From Zasmidium citrigriseum (Eukaryota; Ascomycota; Dothideomycetes; Mycosphaerellales; Mycosphaerellaceae), in contig NHNW01000005.1 of assembly GCA_002786025.1 (NCBI GenBank), forward strand, positions 992,001-1,056,000: 64,000 nt of DNA, read 5' to 3'. Positions 31,462 through 41,648 of this stretch are shown in pieces. The notes under the pieces are model-generated. The model searched no databases, had not been told where the DNA came from, and saw only the letters and a program-made list of their open reading frames with translations. Numbering within the stretch: position 1 is the stretch's first letter; each line of letters starts with the position of its first letter. The position numbers were made by a program, and so were the translations under genes.

Positions 31462-33161
31462 ATGCGCTACTCATACAGCTTGCTGGGCCTCAGCGCCCTG
31501 GCATTCGCTAGCGACGTCGTGGACCTGGGCAAGGACAGCTTCGACAACTTCATCAAGGGGCACGATCTCGTTCTGGCCGAGTGTAAGTCGCAGGATACTG
31601 TCAGCTGACCCATCAAACTCATGCTAATCACACAATCCTCCAGTCTTCGCGCCCTGGTGCGGACACTGCAAGGCCCTCGCCCCCGAGTACGAAGAAGCCG
31701 CCACAACACTCAAAGAGAAGGAGATCTCGCTCGTGAAGGTCGACTGCACAGCCGAGTCCGACCTCTGCCAAAGCTATGGCGTCGAGGGATACCCCACCCT
31801 CAAGGTCTTCCGCGGCACCGAGAACATCTCCCCCTACTCGGGCGCCCGGAAAGCAGACGCCATTGTCTCCTACATGACCAAGCAATCCATGCCCGCCGTC
31901 TCCCTCCTTACCTCCTCTTCCGCCCTCGACGAGTTCAAGACCGCCGACAAGGTTGTCTTGGTCGGCTTCTTCGCCGCCGATGACAAGACCTCCAACGCCA
32001 CATACCAAGAGATCGCCGATGAGCAGAGAGATACCTACCTCTTCGCTGCTACCAACGACGCAGACCTCGCCAAGGCTGAGGGCGTCAAGCAGCCGGCCAT
32101 TGTTCTGTACAAGTCTTTCGATGAGGGCAAGAATGAATTCACGGACAAGTTCACCAAGGAGGCTATTGTTGAATTCGCAAAGACCGCCGCTACTCCTCTG
32201 ATTGGCGAGGTCGGCCCAGAGACCTACGCTGGCTACATGGCTGTAAGTTGCTGAATTGTCGAGAATGTCTTGAAAATGGAGTGCTGACAAATTGACCCAG
32301 GCCGGTATCCCACTTGCCTACATCTTCTCCGAGTCCGCCGAGGAGCGTGAGCAGCTCAGCAAGGACCTCAAGCCACTCGCCGAGAAGTACAAGGGCAAGG
32401 TCAACTTCGCTACCATCGACGCCAGCGCCTTCGGCCAACACGCCGGTAACCTCAACCTCGAAGTCGGCAAGTGGCCGGCTTTCGCCATCCAGGACACCTC
32501 CAAGAACCAGAAGTTCCCCTTCGAGGCCGCCGGTGATGTCAAGGAGCTCAGCGAGAAGAAGATCGGCAAGTTCGTCAAGGAGTTCATCGAGGGCAAGGTC
32601 GAGCCAAGCATCAAGAGCGAGCCAATTCCAGAGAAGCAGGAGGGCCCAGTCACCGTCGTTGTGGCCAAGAACTACCAGGACCTCGTCATCGACAACGACA
32701 AGGACGTTCTCCTCGAGTTCTACGCTCCATGGTGCGGACACTGCAAGGCTCTCGCTCCCAAGTATGACGAGCTGGCCGGTCTCTACAAGGACTACGCCGA
32801 CAAGGTCATTGTTGCCAAGGTTGACGCTACTGCCAACGACGTCCCAGATGAGATTCAGGGCTTCCCTACTATCAAGCTCTTCAAGGCTGGCGAGAAGACC
32901 GAGCCAGTCGAGTACTCCGGTGGCCGTACTGTTGAGGACCTCGCCAACTTCATCCGTGACAACGGCTCCCACCACGTCGATGCTTACACCGAGGCTGCTG
33001 AGGGTACTGAGGGCGTCGACACCAGCGGCATGCCCGAGCAGGCTGCGGCGGCTACTGAGGGTGTCAAGGAGAAGGCTAAGAAGGCTGCCAAGGACGCCGC
33101 TGAGGCAGTAAAGGAGGCCGTCACTGAGGATGATGAGGCCGATGTCCATGATGAGCTTTAG
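31462..33161 (+). CDS. PDI1: Protein disulfide isomerase, ER-retained
   Basis: Three exons, 31462-31582, 31644-32242 and 32301-33161; 526 residues. A signal peptide (MRYSYSLLGLSALAFAS) precedes the first thioredoxin domain with active site APWCGHC at about 44-49, whose first exon junction lies just before it. Two inactive thioredoxin-like domains follow, then the second active domain with APWCGHC at about 383-388, an Ala/Glu/Lys-rich acidic tail and the ER retrieval signal HDEL. This is the a-b-b'-a'-c layout of classical PDI, which forms and reshuffles disulfides in secretory proteins. Codon use is strongly biased towards C-ending codons, in line with high expression. Confidence 0.97.
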
Positions 33162-33464
33162 ATGATACCTTTCATATGATGTCGGAAAAGCGAAAAAAGA
33201 AAATGAAGCTCTAATGATCTGATCTGGCTGCTGGATCTGGCCGGGGCACGAATTGAGGCTTACGGGGTTATTGATCATGGGGCTGGCGTTTTTTGTATCT
33301 CTTGTATTATGGATGTTTCAACTACCTTGTCTCATTTGACTCCTTTGCTGTCCCTTGGTGTAAGCCGCTCACCAGCTCTATGGCTGCAGTCTTCGTCTTT
33401 GCAGCACACGAGGCTTCTGGTATTGCCTCTGCTCCCTCTCGATCTTCTCCATTTGCTCATCGGC
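33162..33464. other. Convergent 3' intergenic region
   Basis: 303 bases between the stop codons of the disulfide isomerase gene and the minus-strand F-box-like gene. It should contain both 3' untranslated regions; no other feature was seen. Confidence 0.5.
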
Positions 33465-34319
33465 TCAACGATCCTTGCACGGTAACAAAGGATTGAACAT
33501 CGTCACTTCAATGGCCTTTCCCAGACTCTCCGCTCCGCTCTTGACATGCCCAAGAAGTGCCTCCGGAAAGGCTCTAGGAGTCGAGTGGGGTCCGTGAATG
33601 AAGAGGCCTTCCGGGTGACCAAGCCGACAGCATGAAAAGTCGATGTGAATTGAGCGAAGCTTTGGCAACAGAGCGATGTCTGTAAGCTCGTTGAACTCGA
33701 AGACTCCCAGACACACACTATGGTCGAGTTCGAGATGGAGTCGGACATGCTTGATGTTCGGCATGGTCGCTGCGATTTGATCCCACAGTGGAGTGAAGTC
33801 AGGCTTGATATCGGCCTCGTCCTCGTCAATCGACATGCCGAGGTCACTGATGCTCTGATACAGCACCAAGCCTGTGATGTGTCTCATGCCAGAAGGTGGC
33901 AAAGTCCTGACCAGCTCCTTCAGAACATAGTCGGCTGCTTGGGATGCACGATACTCTGGTAAGGGGGCACGGGCCTCGAGATTCTGGTAGAAGACTGGTG
34001 TAGCCTCTTGGTGGATGAGCTTGTTGGTGCGTAGAATCGAAGGATGAAGCGGTCCGGAGCAGGTGCAGACGACAGGACGAAATCCTGGTTGACTGATGAT
34101 GTTGTTGTGCGGGTAGGAACAGCAGTGCACGTATGTCTCGCAGCATTGCAGGTAGTAAGTGTCCTTGGTTGGCTTCTCTGGTGCCTCACTTCTCTCCCGA
34201 TCGCCAGAGAAGACGTATTCGTAGATTCGCACGCGCAGTTCCGCAGGTAAACCCATTAGCGACGGTGGCTCTTCGTTCTCGCCGGGCGTATGAGCTTGCA
34301 CGCCACTGTCGGTGGCCAT
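33465..34319 (-). CDS. F-box/2EXR-like protein, tandem paralogue 1
   Basis: A single exon of 284 residues from the ATG at 34317-34319, chosen because the paralogue at 35087-36016 starts in the same way (MATDSGVQA and MAAEGGLQA). The start of the domain, MGLPAELRVRIYEYVFSGD, is the LPxELRxxIYE motif of fungal F-box-like/2EXR proteins. A cysteine-rich insert (CCETYVHCC ... VVCTC) follows, then LRTNKLIHQEATPVFYQN, the second family signature. The C-terminal half contains MPNIKHVRLHLELD and LLPKLRSIHIDFS, suggesting short leucine-rich-like repeats. Function is unknown; F-box proteins recruit substrates to SCF ubiquitin ligases but that link is not shown here. The frame extends upstream without an ATG. 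Confidence 0.8.
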   Translation of the reverse strand: MATDSGVQAHTPGENEEPPSLMGLPAELRVRIYEYVFSGDRERSEAPEKPTKDTYYLQCCETYVHCCSYPHNNIISQPGFRPVVCTCSGPLHPSILRTNKLIHQEATPVFYQNLEARAPLPEYRASQAADYVLKELVRTLPPSGMRHITGLVLYQSISDLGMSIDEDEADIKPDFTPLWDQIAATMPNIKHVRLHLELDHSVCLGVFEFNELTDIALLPKLRSIHIDFSCCRLGHPEGLFIHGPHSTPRAFPEALLGHVKSGAESLGKAIEVTMFNPLLPCKDR

Positions 34320-34433
34320 GGTCGGCGGTGTCGAGGTTGATATTGGCGAGATCGTGTGCGGAAGAGGTGAAGTTGCAACAAAGTTTTGGAAGGCGCGGGA
34401 AAGTTTCGGGCAAACATCTGAGGAAGGAGCGAA

Positions 34434-34480
34434 GCGCAGCGCACGGGCCACGAATTTTCTGGCATGTGAAATTCACTTGG
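34434..34480 (-). promoter_or_regulatory. Conserved 47 bp upstream block, copy 1
   Basis: This block lies about 115 bp before the start of paralogue 1 and matches 36304-36350 upstream of paralogue 2 at 46 of 47 positions. It includes the perfect dyad GTGAA-A-TTCAC at 34466-34476. It may be a transcription-factor site, a leader element or an upstream short frame. Confidence 0.6.
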
Positions 34481-35086
34481 CAAGAACGTCCGATGTCTTG
34501 ACGATAAGCAGATCTTTGCTCAGGTACAGTCCTCCCAATCTCTGTGGATATTGACAGCTACTTTCATGCTCTTACCCTCATCGTCACCTTACTCTCACGC
34601 AACGACAACGAGACTACCTCCTTCAGCGATTCGTGTGGTCGGTCAGGGTCGGGTGCAAAGATTGCATTGAGGACAAGGTCGCGGAATGTTCTGCCTCCCT
34701 TTGACGACAGTGCGGTGAGCTATGAAGAGAATACGACGAAGGCCATGGACCTCTTCACTCCTGGACTTAAAGTCATGACAAGCTCCACTCTGTGACTGCA
34801 CATACATGCCAGTCTCTGGTAAGTTGATGAAGGCCGGAATTGCTATCTTCACAATCTTCATGTCCCACGACACTAATTTACTGCAGAGCTCGCACGTATT
34901 GCTAAGGAGCAACAAGGAAATGAGCTCGTTCTCTTTCCCTCCCTGGCTATCGTGTTATTAATACATTGTGGTAAACCGCTGCTGTGGCACTGTCGCTCCT
35001 GACTGGTGCCGTCGAGGTCGCAACAGTCTTCTCCGCCTGCCCAATTGGCATCTGGTCCCCGTCTCTAGACCGCTAGACTCTGATCT
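34481..35086. other. Intergenic region between the two paralogues
   Basis: About 600 bases from the upstream block of paralogue 1 to the stop of paralogue 2. Small frames only; nothing recognised. Confidence 0.5.
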
Positions 35087-36016
35087 TCAGATCACGGTCA
35101 CTTCCAGCTTCCTTCCCAACTTGGCTGCCTCCTGGTTGATCGAGGACGCGAACATGTATGAGAATTCCTCCATCTCGTCCTTGGTCATGCCGTCGTACAG
35201 GATTCTTGGGCAGGACAGCTCTAAACCCACGGAACGTAGCTTCGGAAGCCGAGCGACGCCGGCGAATTGGTCGAATTCGAAGCATTCGAGGTCGATGGCC
35301 TTGCTGATGTCGAGATGGATGCGCAGATGCTTTATATTCGGCATGGTGCTCTTGAACTTGTCCCACATAGGCGCGAAGTCAACAGAGACCTCGTCGCCAG
35401 AGCTGACCTTCACGCCCAGATCATGAGCCATATCCTGCAGGAGAATTCTTGAGATGTACTGCAGACTTGACTGTGGCAGGAACTCGAGAAGGGGATCCAC
35501 AACCGCGCCAGCGGTGTCGTCGCAATGCATGTTGTTAGGGAGCCACGTTCTGAGTTCAACATTGCTGTAGAATATCGGCATTGCTTCTTCGTAGATTAGC
35601 TTGTTGGTAGAGAGGATTTCTGGATAGACACGACCGAAGCAGGAGCAGACCCGTCCGCCAAAGTCGTCAATCCGACCGTTGCGTGGGAGGCATACACACG
35701 CGCAGCAGTGAGTGCATCTTATATCCGCGTCTTCGTCTTGGTCTTCGTCTTGGTATTCGTGATCGCAGATCCATTTTCGAAATCCCTTCTCGTCGTATTG
35801 TACGCCAAGTGTGTTGAGGTGAGCATGTCCATTTTCGGTCGCTTCGGCCTTCTCGTCGCTGGAGGTGGAGGTCTTCTTGGTCGACACCCAGTCGCCTGAG
35901 AAGAGAAACTCGTATACGCGACCCCTCAGCTCCGCCGGCAATCCCATGAAGGACGCTCGTGGTGGCTCGCTGTCTCCGCCGAGTGGGTTTGCTTGCAAGC
36001 CACCTTCGGCAGCCAT
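35087..36016 (-). CDS. F-box/2EXR-like protein, tandem paralogue 2
   Basis: A single exon of 309 residues in the same orientation as paralogue 1, about 770 bp upstream of it. The same landmarks occur in order: FMGLPAELRGRVYEFLFSGD, an acidic stretch ending in a cysteine-rich insert (RCTHCCACVC ... RVCSCFG), LSTNKLIYEEAMPIFYSN, then MPNIKHLRIHLDIS and RLPKLRSVGLELS. The acidic linker EDQDEDADI is absent in paralogue 1. By eye the two proteins share roughly 40 percent of residues in the alignable parts. Position and order support tandem duplication followed by divergence. No function is known. Confidence 0.8.
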   Translation of the reverse strand: MAAEGGLQANPLGGDSEPPRASFMGLPAELRGRVYEFLFSGDWVSTKKTSTSSDEKAEATENGHAHLNTLGVQYDEKGFRKWICDHEYQDEDQDEDADIRCTHCCACVCLPRNGRIDDFGGRVCSCFGRVYPEILSTNKLIYEEAMPIFYSNVELRTWLPNNMHCDDTAGAVVDPLLEFLPQSSLQYISRILLQDMAHDLGVKVSSGDEVSVDFAPMWDKFKSTMPNIKHLRIHLDISKAIDLECFEFDQFAGVARLPKLRSVGLELSCPRILYDGMTKDEMEEFSYMFASSINQEAAKLGRKLEVTVI

Positions 36017-36303
36017 GGTTGGCGATATTGAAGTTGATTGCGGAGAGAGTGGTCTTGCCGTTGTGAAAGGAGAGGGGACATGAAGAGTCGAAGCCGGAAC
36101 AGAAAGTTCGCGGGGAACCTGGTACAGCGTCTTTGCGCATCGGAGTGATCACTCTGTAAGCGAAAGGCAAAATATCCCACATAAATCCAGGATTGCAGCC
36201 AATAGTCACGCCGAATACCTCTTGAATCCCCTTGTCGAACTCTAACAGGCGAGCACTCTCATGCGAAAAGACGTTGTAGTCTCGGCGAAGAGGAAGGCGC
36301 GAT

Positions 36304-36350
36304 GCGCAGCGCACGGGCCACGAATCTTCTGGCATGTGAAATTCACTTGG
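36304..36350 (-). promoter_or_regulatory. Conserved 47 bp upstream block, copy 2
   Basis: Counterpart of 34434-34480, about 288 bp before the start of paralogue 2, with a single mismatch. The dyad GTGAAATTCAC is at 36336-36346. The sequence between the block and the start codon is longer here and only partly similar. Confidence 0.6.
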
Positions 36351-37003
36351 CGGGCATCCCCATCGAAGTTCACACAACCTGGAACATTAGACGGTATAAG
36401 GACGACATCTTTTCCAGGATCTCATATCTCGCAAAGAACGAGAACATCCGAACGACCGACTTCGCGACTGTGCGATTCAATATTGAGCACAGGACTCGAG
36501 ACTGACACTCGACTTGGACTGATCTCAAAAGAATGGCGGGCCGAGCAACTCCGCATACTTCATCGATGGCACCGAGTGGCTCGCAAATAACAAAGAAGTG
36601 GACGTAGCTGGACATTACACCAAGTTCTCAAATAAGAGAATCGACAGCCATATTCAATATTTCTACCGCAATATTGCTCAAGATGGCTTGTGGGCTCTGC
36701 AAACCTTCCCATTCTGAGCTCGGTGTGAACAATGTCCTCAGATCTCGGACTGGACTCCATCCGATCGACAAGTCGAATGAGGAGAATCGACCACACCAGA
36801 AGGTTTTGTCCCTGCGTCCGCATACGCCATCGTTCGCACTACCAATTTCTTGGCCACTGGTGGCTTCAAGAAAGCGTATAAGTCATAAGTTCAAGCTCTA
36901 CACTCAACTTCACGTCTTTCCATCAGACCAGACAGTCCCTCCAACAACCTTCACTAGCCAATATCGCGACTAAATCACTGATCAATCATCTACATCTATC
37001 ATC
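36351..37003. other. Intergenic region, promoter of the SnoaL-like gene
   Basis: About 650 bases upstream of the secreted SnoaL-like gene, shared with the distal promoter of paralogue 2. No gene seen; the last 100 bases before the start are CT- and A-rich as in fungal leaders. Confidence 0.5.
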
Positions 37004-37501
37004 ATGCGCATCACCACTTTACTGCTAGCCACCATTGGCATAGCAACAGCCCAACTCACCACCTGGGAACAAATCCACCAAACCCTCCACCGCTACGCCC
37101 CAGCAATCGACACAAAAAACTTCGCCCAACTCGACCGCGTCTTCGCTCCAGACGCAACCGCAAACTACACCGGTCCCCTCTCCAACTTGAAAGGCCTTCC
37201 AGCCATCAAAGCCGGACTCGCAGCATCCGTCACCGGCCTGCAAACCCAGCATCTCCTCGGCACGACCGTCATCGATATTGATGGGATTTTGGCGAGAACC
37301 GCGAATAGCACGACGTATTTCCAGGCTGCGCTGTTTGCTGATTCGGGGAATAATTTGACGACGTTGTATGGGTTTTATGCGGATCGTCATGCGGATCGTC
37401 TTGCGAAGGGAAAGCAGGGATGGAGGATTGAGAAGCGGCAGTTGGTGTTTCAGGGGACTTCGTCTCAGATGAATGCCAATCCGGGGCCGCCGATGATGTG
37501 A
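37004..37501 (+). CDS. Secreted SnoaL-like (NTF2-fold) protein
   Basis: A single exon of 165 residues. Residues 1-16 (MRITTLLLATIGIATA) form a signal peptide with likely cleavage before QLTTW. The mature part starts TWEQIHQTLHRYAPAIDTKNFAQLDRVFAPDA, the typical first helices of SnoaL-like/NTF2-superfamily proteins, and continues with LKGLPAIKAGLAAS and a curved sheet ending in WRIEKRQLVFQGT. Potential N-glycosylation sites NYT, NST and NLT fit secretion. Family members include small hydrolases, isomerases and ligand carriers, so the activity cannot be named. Confidence 0.82.
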   Translation: MRITTLLLATIGIATAQLTTWEQIHQTLHRYAPAIDTKNFAQLDRVFAPDATANYTGPLSNLKGLPAIKAGLAASVTGLQTQHLLGTTVIDIDGILARTANSTTYFQAALFADSGNNLTTLYGFYADRHADRLAKGKQGWRIEKRQLVFQGTSSQMNANPGPPMM

Positions 37502-37724
37502 GCTTGGAGTTGAATCGATGGTACTATGCTTTGGATCTGAGAGCATCACCAGTCGAGATGGATAGGCGAAGGACATAGCAATACTGAGAGTTTCGATGGG
37601 GACTCGTCAACTTCCCTACGTGTCCGCTACGTGTCCGTTATCATTTGTTCTCTTCGAACTTGCTTTGACTTGTGGAGCCTGAAGGTCTCGAAGGCCTCGA
37701 GAGCTTCTTCAAGGACACTGGAAG

Positions 37725-38066
37725 CTAGGGACCAGGATCGATGAAAAGGCGCATTGTTTTGCAGCCATATGGTATGAGCTTTTGATGCCATTCCTCTTTA
37801 AAATGCTCCCGGCAGCGACGACGGTGGCCAACCATTCGTGCTCGTGTTCCATACACAGACTCGAAACGATACGTGGAAAGCGCAAGCAGGATTGAAAGGT
37901 ATTCTTGTCGTCGGTCGATACCCATCTTGGTCGTCCTTGGCTGACAGGTCCTGTCGAGAATGACTAAAACTCGAAGGCATTCGTAATCTAAGCCGAGGGT
38001 ATATCGGAACGCGATAGGAGGATTCGAATGTTGCCGTCTGAACCGCTTGCGCCATGTTCCTCTGCA
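37725..38066 (-). other. Possible terminal exon of an unrecognised gene or gene remnant
   Basis: A minus-strand frame open from about 38066 to a stop at 37725 encodes a coding-like stretch (LGLDYECLRVLVILDRT, EYLSILLALSTYRFES, KEEWHQKLIPYGCKTM). It is preceded by TTGCAG, which could be a splice acceptor, but no convincing first exon with an ATG was found upstream. It may be the 3' part of a short, fast-evolving fungal gene or a relic. I do not recognise the family. Confidence 0.25.
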
Positions 38067-38404
38067 AGATAGAGCTTTGCTTTTTGGCGAAGTAGGTGAC
38101 GTCTCTGTATCGGGGTATCAGTGCCTTGATTTACAACCCGAATGAGGAAGGTCGTGAGGCTATGCTGGGGAGGTGTGCTTACAAGTCTCAAGCTTTGCCA
38201 CGCATGCGATGACATAGCTTGGCCATCCTTCTGGTGTAGCTCCCGTTCGGTGGAAGCACCACAGTGCCTCGTGGTTGCATGCGAACACTATGTATGTGGC
38301 GCTTCTGGCGGGATTGGTATAGATAAAAGAAAGATAAAGTCCCGAGAGTTCCCTCGAAAGTTTCCTCTGTAAAGCAGTCAGCATACAAAACACCAAATAA
38401 CGCA
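38067..38404. other. Intergenic region, promoter of the small hydrophilic protein gene
   Basis: About 340 bases. It is either upstream sequence of the candidate exon at 37725-38066 or simply the promoter of the gene at 38405. No clear signals. Confidence 0.45.
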
Positions 38405-38860
38405 ATGGCATCCAACGACCACAAAGTCACCACAGCGGCCTCCAAAGCCAACGCCAAGATCGAACCCTCCACCTTCGGCGGCTTCGAAGCAATGGAAACC
38501 AACATCGCCGCCAACCCCGCCCCTCCACCACCCGACCACAACGACCCGCTCCACGACAAAGAGCACCACACCGCGCAGCACAAAGACAAAGAGTCCTTGC
38601 TCGGAAAGATCAAAAGCCACCTCCCAGGTCATAGCAAGGAGCAGCATCCCGAGGGTAAGGAGGGCAAGCGTGAGTCGATATCTGACTCAGGGCCGTATAT
38701 TTTCGCGTTTGACCCGAAGCAGGGGAAGGAGGTGCTGCAGAAGAACCCGCATTGGCCGAATGAGGATAGTTGGAAGAGGGAGAAAAATGTTGAGGGGCAA
38801 TGGGCTTTCGGGAGTATGATGGGGCAGCAGAATAAGGATTTTGGGGGGACGACTGGGTAG
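38405..38860 (+). CDS. Small hydrophilic, disordered fungal protein
   Basis: A single exon of 151 residues. Composition is rich in His, Lys, Glu, Asp, Asn and Pro with no membrane segment, no cysteine and no signal peptide. The N-terminal part contains STFGGFEAMETNIAANPAPPPPDH and the central part GKIKSHLPGHSKEQHPEGKE. The C-terminal third (GPYIFAFDPKQGKEVLQKNP, then HWPNEDSWKREKNVEGQWAFG) is more ordered and possibly the conserved part. Such proteins resemble hydrophilins or stress-related small proteins, but no function is known. The leader is clean and the ATG is the first in frame. Confidence 0.68.
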   Translation: MASNDHKVTTAASKANAKIEPSTFGGFEAMETNIAANPAPPPPDHNDPLHDKEHHTAQHKDKESLLGKIKSHLPGHSKEQHPEGKEGKRESISDSGPYIFAFDPKQGKEVLQKNPHWPNEDSWKREKNVEGQWAFGSMMGQQNKDFGGTTG

Positions 38861-39057
38861 ATGTCGAGGGAGGGTGTGTGACTTTTCGTTGGTGATCTTC
38901 TAACGGCTGTATGTTCTTAGCGATTTTGATGAGCAATTGAATGCACGAGATTTGTGCTGTTGATCGGCTTGCTTTCTTTCCCGTGTCGATGGAGTTCCAT
39001 GGAATCACATGTCAAAGCAGGTGCAGTGAGTGGGCCTCCTCACTGCTGTTAGACGAT

Positions 39058-41298
39058 TCACACAAGATGGATGAGCCTTTGCTTCGGCTCACTCTCGTCG
39101 ACAATAGACCGCTTGACGATGGCCAGTCCAAGCCTTTTGCACGTTACGCTGCCTGGCTCCTGAGAGACGATCAATGACATGTAATACTCCCCTTTGAATT
39201 TGAAGTCCTTCAAAGGTCTCTTGCGGATCCAAAGAGCAATGCTGTTCCCGAATATGCTGGCCAAAGGGACACAAAGAGTCGTAGGACGTCCTGATGACGC
39301 TGGGTTTGGCGAAGATATCCAGGGGTTCAGGGTTGGCTCCATTCCGTACACGATACCGGCCAGATCCTTGTTGCGGTAGAGCACATCAACGTCCTCGTCC
39401 CAGCCGTGGTCATGTTTTGCTTGGACGGAAAAGCCTTGTGTTGGAAGCGTAAGAGCCTCGAAATGTAATGTGCCGAGGGCTTGTTGGCATTTGTCTGAGG
39501 CAATGCATGGCATAGGGGGTCTTGATACCACGGCGTTGGGCGCCATCTTGTGCTGACGGGAAACGTCGATGGTAATGTGATTTATCTCGGGCAGAGTATT
39601 TGAAACTGTGGCAACGAGACCACTCAATGTACCAACAGCGAAGTAGCGCACCATTGAGCGTCCTCTGTCCTCAAAAGACCAGAAAGGTATAGCCTGTCGA
39701 CGGATCAATTGAGCTGGCATACTGACTGAAGTCCATGACCACGAAGGAGCCCAATGTGGGATTGGACGTGATCCGTCTGCGGTCGCCCAGAACAGACACA
39801 TCGGGAACAAGACCGAAGGCAGGCCATGGAGGACAGGAGCGCCCGTAGACGTCATGATCAGCGCCGAGATGCCTTCAAAAGCCTGCGCGATGTCCCGTGT
39901 GTAGCTGAGCGAGCAAAGAAGATAGAGGCTGACCAGCTCGTTATAGGGTTTCAGTACATTGAGAAAGAAACCTTCTTGAGGATCGTGGTTGAGCACACGC
40001 ATGTTGGCCGCGTTGCGCATTTTGGACGCCGCCGCGAGCGCGGATAATGACACGCGGTCGTAGATGACATTTTCGGCCGTTAGATGTCCTGTTTGAGATC
40101 GATGTCCTCGCGCAGCCTGTACAATACTGCCACATCGAAATCGGAGGCAATCCGCCGTGATTGTGAGTGTCCTTTGGGCCAGACATCCTTCTTGGAAGCA
40201 CCAGGCTCGAGTGTGATACGTGGTCCGTCCAGATGAAGTCTTGGATGAGAATTCCACGCCTCGTACTCTCTTTTCTGGTGGCGGACGGGCAAACAGCCCG
40301 AAGTTTGGGTTGTTTCCCAATTGTGCAACGATGACCAAAGAGCTTTGGTGGTAGATATCCCCCATCTTTCTGATCTGGGTCGCGACTTCCTGCCCATCGC
40401 CCTGGCGTATACAAAGTGCGTCGATCCAGATATAACGGACCTCGCAGCTTCTCGTGAACCCTATAGCATCGTCGAATGTTCGAGGAATCCTGTCTCCCGA
40501 AAGAGCTCCCTGTGAGCATAGCTCGGCCTCGTTATCCTGAGTGAGCTGTAAGAAGCTGGCTCCACCGTTCACGTAGCTCAGCGCGAAGTAGGGCTCAAAT
40601 CTCGCAGAGGCTGAAAGTGTGCTCGCCCTCACGATTTGCCTCTCATAGACGTCGATGAAATGCGTGACTGTCTGCCCATGATCTACTCGGGCAGGACCAT
40701 GATCTCTTCCAGAGGGGCAACGATCGACATCGTGCGACGAAATGCAGTCTGATAGCCATGCTTTGGCTCTATCTGCTGCATCGCGAGCCGTGATCGAAGA
40801 CGGGATTTCGATGTCTGCCGTCTCATGGATTGTCTTTGTGTATAGCAAGTTGCTGTACATGCTGTCGTCTTGTTCATAGTCCGCCAGTTGTGCTAGAGCT
40901 TCGGTATGCCGTTCGATCTGATACACGCCACGGTCCAAGCACACAAGGATTATTTGCCTTGGATGGCCATCGTGTAGCTCAACCGCATGCCGTGCAATCT
41001 GGCAAAAGGCACAAGGTGTCTCGTCCATCGTCTCCTCGAATGGTCCCAGAGCAAATAGTACGTGACGCCCTCGACCAAGCACGAAACGGTCGCTCAGTCT
41101 GGCCAGCTTGGTACGCAGAGGCAAAGTGGCGAAATGCAATGTCCTGCACTTCTCGCACAAGAAGTCATCGTGCTCGTCGTGGCGGTCCTTTGGTGTTCCA
41201 TTGGGTCCTGTGTCGGCAGACAATCTTGCAAAGCCTTTGAACGCAACAGTCGTAGGCTCAGGCTCAGCTGGAGGCATAAGCTGCCTGGAGTCCATCAT
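39058..41298 (-). CDS. HET-domain (heterokaryon incompatibility) protein
   Basis: A single exon of 746 residues. An N-terminal segment with CEKC (48-51) and CAFC (96-99) precedes the HET domain at about 237-390. The three HET blocks are visible: FALSYVNGGASF (in place of the usual ALSYVWG), YIWIDALCIRQGDGQEVATQI with MGDIYHQSSLVIVA, and RAWCFQEGCLAQRTL. HET proteins trigger cell death after fusion of genetically unlike hyphae, and many have unknown partners. The C-terminal 350 residues show no known repeat. It lies 36 kb from the NACHT gene. The first of two consecutive ATGs is taken as the start. Confidence 0.93.
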   Translation of the reverse strand: MMDSRQLMPPAEPEPTTVAFKGFARLSADTGPNGTPKDRHDEHDDFLCEKCRTLHFATLPLRTKLARLSDRFVLGRGRHVLFALGPFEETMDETPCAFCQIARHAVELHDGHPRQIILVCLDRGVYQIERHTEALAQLADYEQDDSMYSNLLYTKTIHETADIEIPSSITARDAADRAKAWLSDCISSHDVDRCPSGRDHGPARVDHGQTVTHFIDVYERQIVRASTLSASARFEPYFALSYVNGGASFLQLTQDNEAELCSQGALSGDRIPRTFDDAIGFTRSCEVRYIWIDALCIRQGDGQEVATQIRKMGDIYHQSSLVIVAQLGNNPNFGLFARPPPEKRVRGVEFSSKTSSGRTTYHTRAWCFQEGCLAQRTLTITADCLRFRCGSIVQAARGHRSQTGHLTAENVIYDRVSLSALAAASKMRNAANMRVLNHDPQEGFFLNVLKPYNELVSLYLLCSLSYTRDIAQAFEGISALIMTSTGAPVLHGLPSVLFPMCLFWATADGSRPIPHWAPSWSWTSVSMPAQLIRRQAIPFWSFEDRGRSMVRYFAVGTLSGLVATVSNTLPEINHITIDVSRQHKMAPNAVVSRPPMPCIASDKCQQALGTLHFEALTLPTQGFSVQAKHDHGWDEDVDVLYRNKDLAGIVYGMEPTLNPWISSPNPASSGRPTTLCVPLASIFGNSIALWIRKRPLKDFKFKGEYYMSLIVSQEPGSVTCKRLGLAIVKRSIVDESEPKQRLIHLV

Positions 41299-41648
41299 TC
41301 AGAATGTCTTTGCTGAAAGAAATATCCAAGTGTCTGAACTGCCTTTGAGGCCGTAGACATCTGATGTGGTGGCTGTGCTCGCAGTGGTTGATTGGTCGGT
41401 CCATGCAGCTCCAGTCGATCCTGTAAAGTTAGACTCGTAGTCTGTAAAGATGCAAAATGGGAAAGGGCTGAGGAAGTTTTGAATCTTGCTTTTTTGGTCT
41501 TACATGCAGTGCAGTAAACGCACCTCTCATCTCTCCTAGACCCAAAACACCTCGCTGTCCAGTCGCGGCAGCTTTCTCGTAGCAGCAACTCCTGAATCCC
41601 GTCCCAATTGAACTCCCGACTCCTTCGCCAATGCATCATGTACAGCGT
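41299..41648. other. Intergenic region between HET gene and GAR1
   Basis: 350 bases holding the HET promoter and the GAR1 3' end, both on the minus strand. Nothing else recognised. Confidence 0.5.

Noticed and set aside
32190..33278. A 362-codon minus-strand frame opposite the disulfide isomerase gene
   Set aside because: Leu/Val/Asp-rich shadow of a strongly codon-biased gene; the sense strand has clear domains.
333..41298. A linked NLR/HET allorecognition locus
   Set aside because: The NACHT and HET genes are 36 kb apart with many housekeeping genes between them and no gene pairing typical of known incompatibility systems, so I do not propose a shared system.
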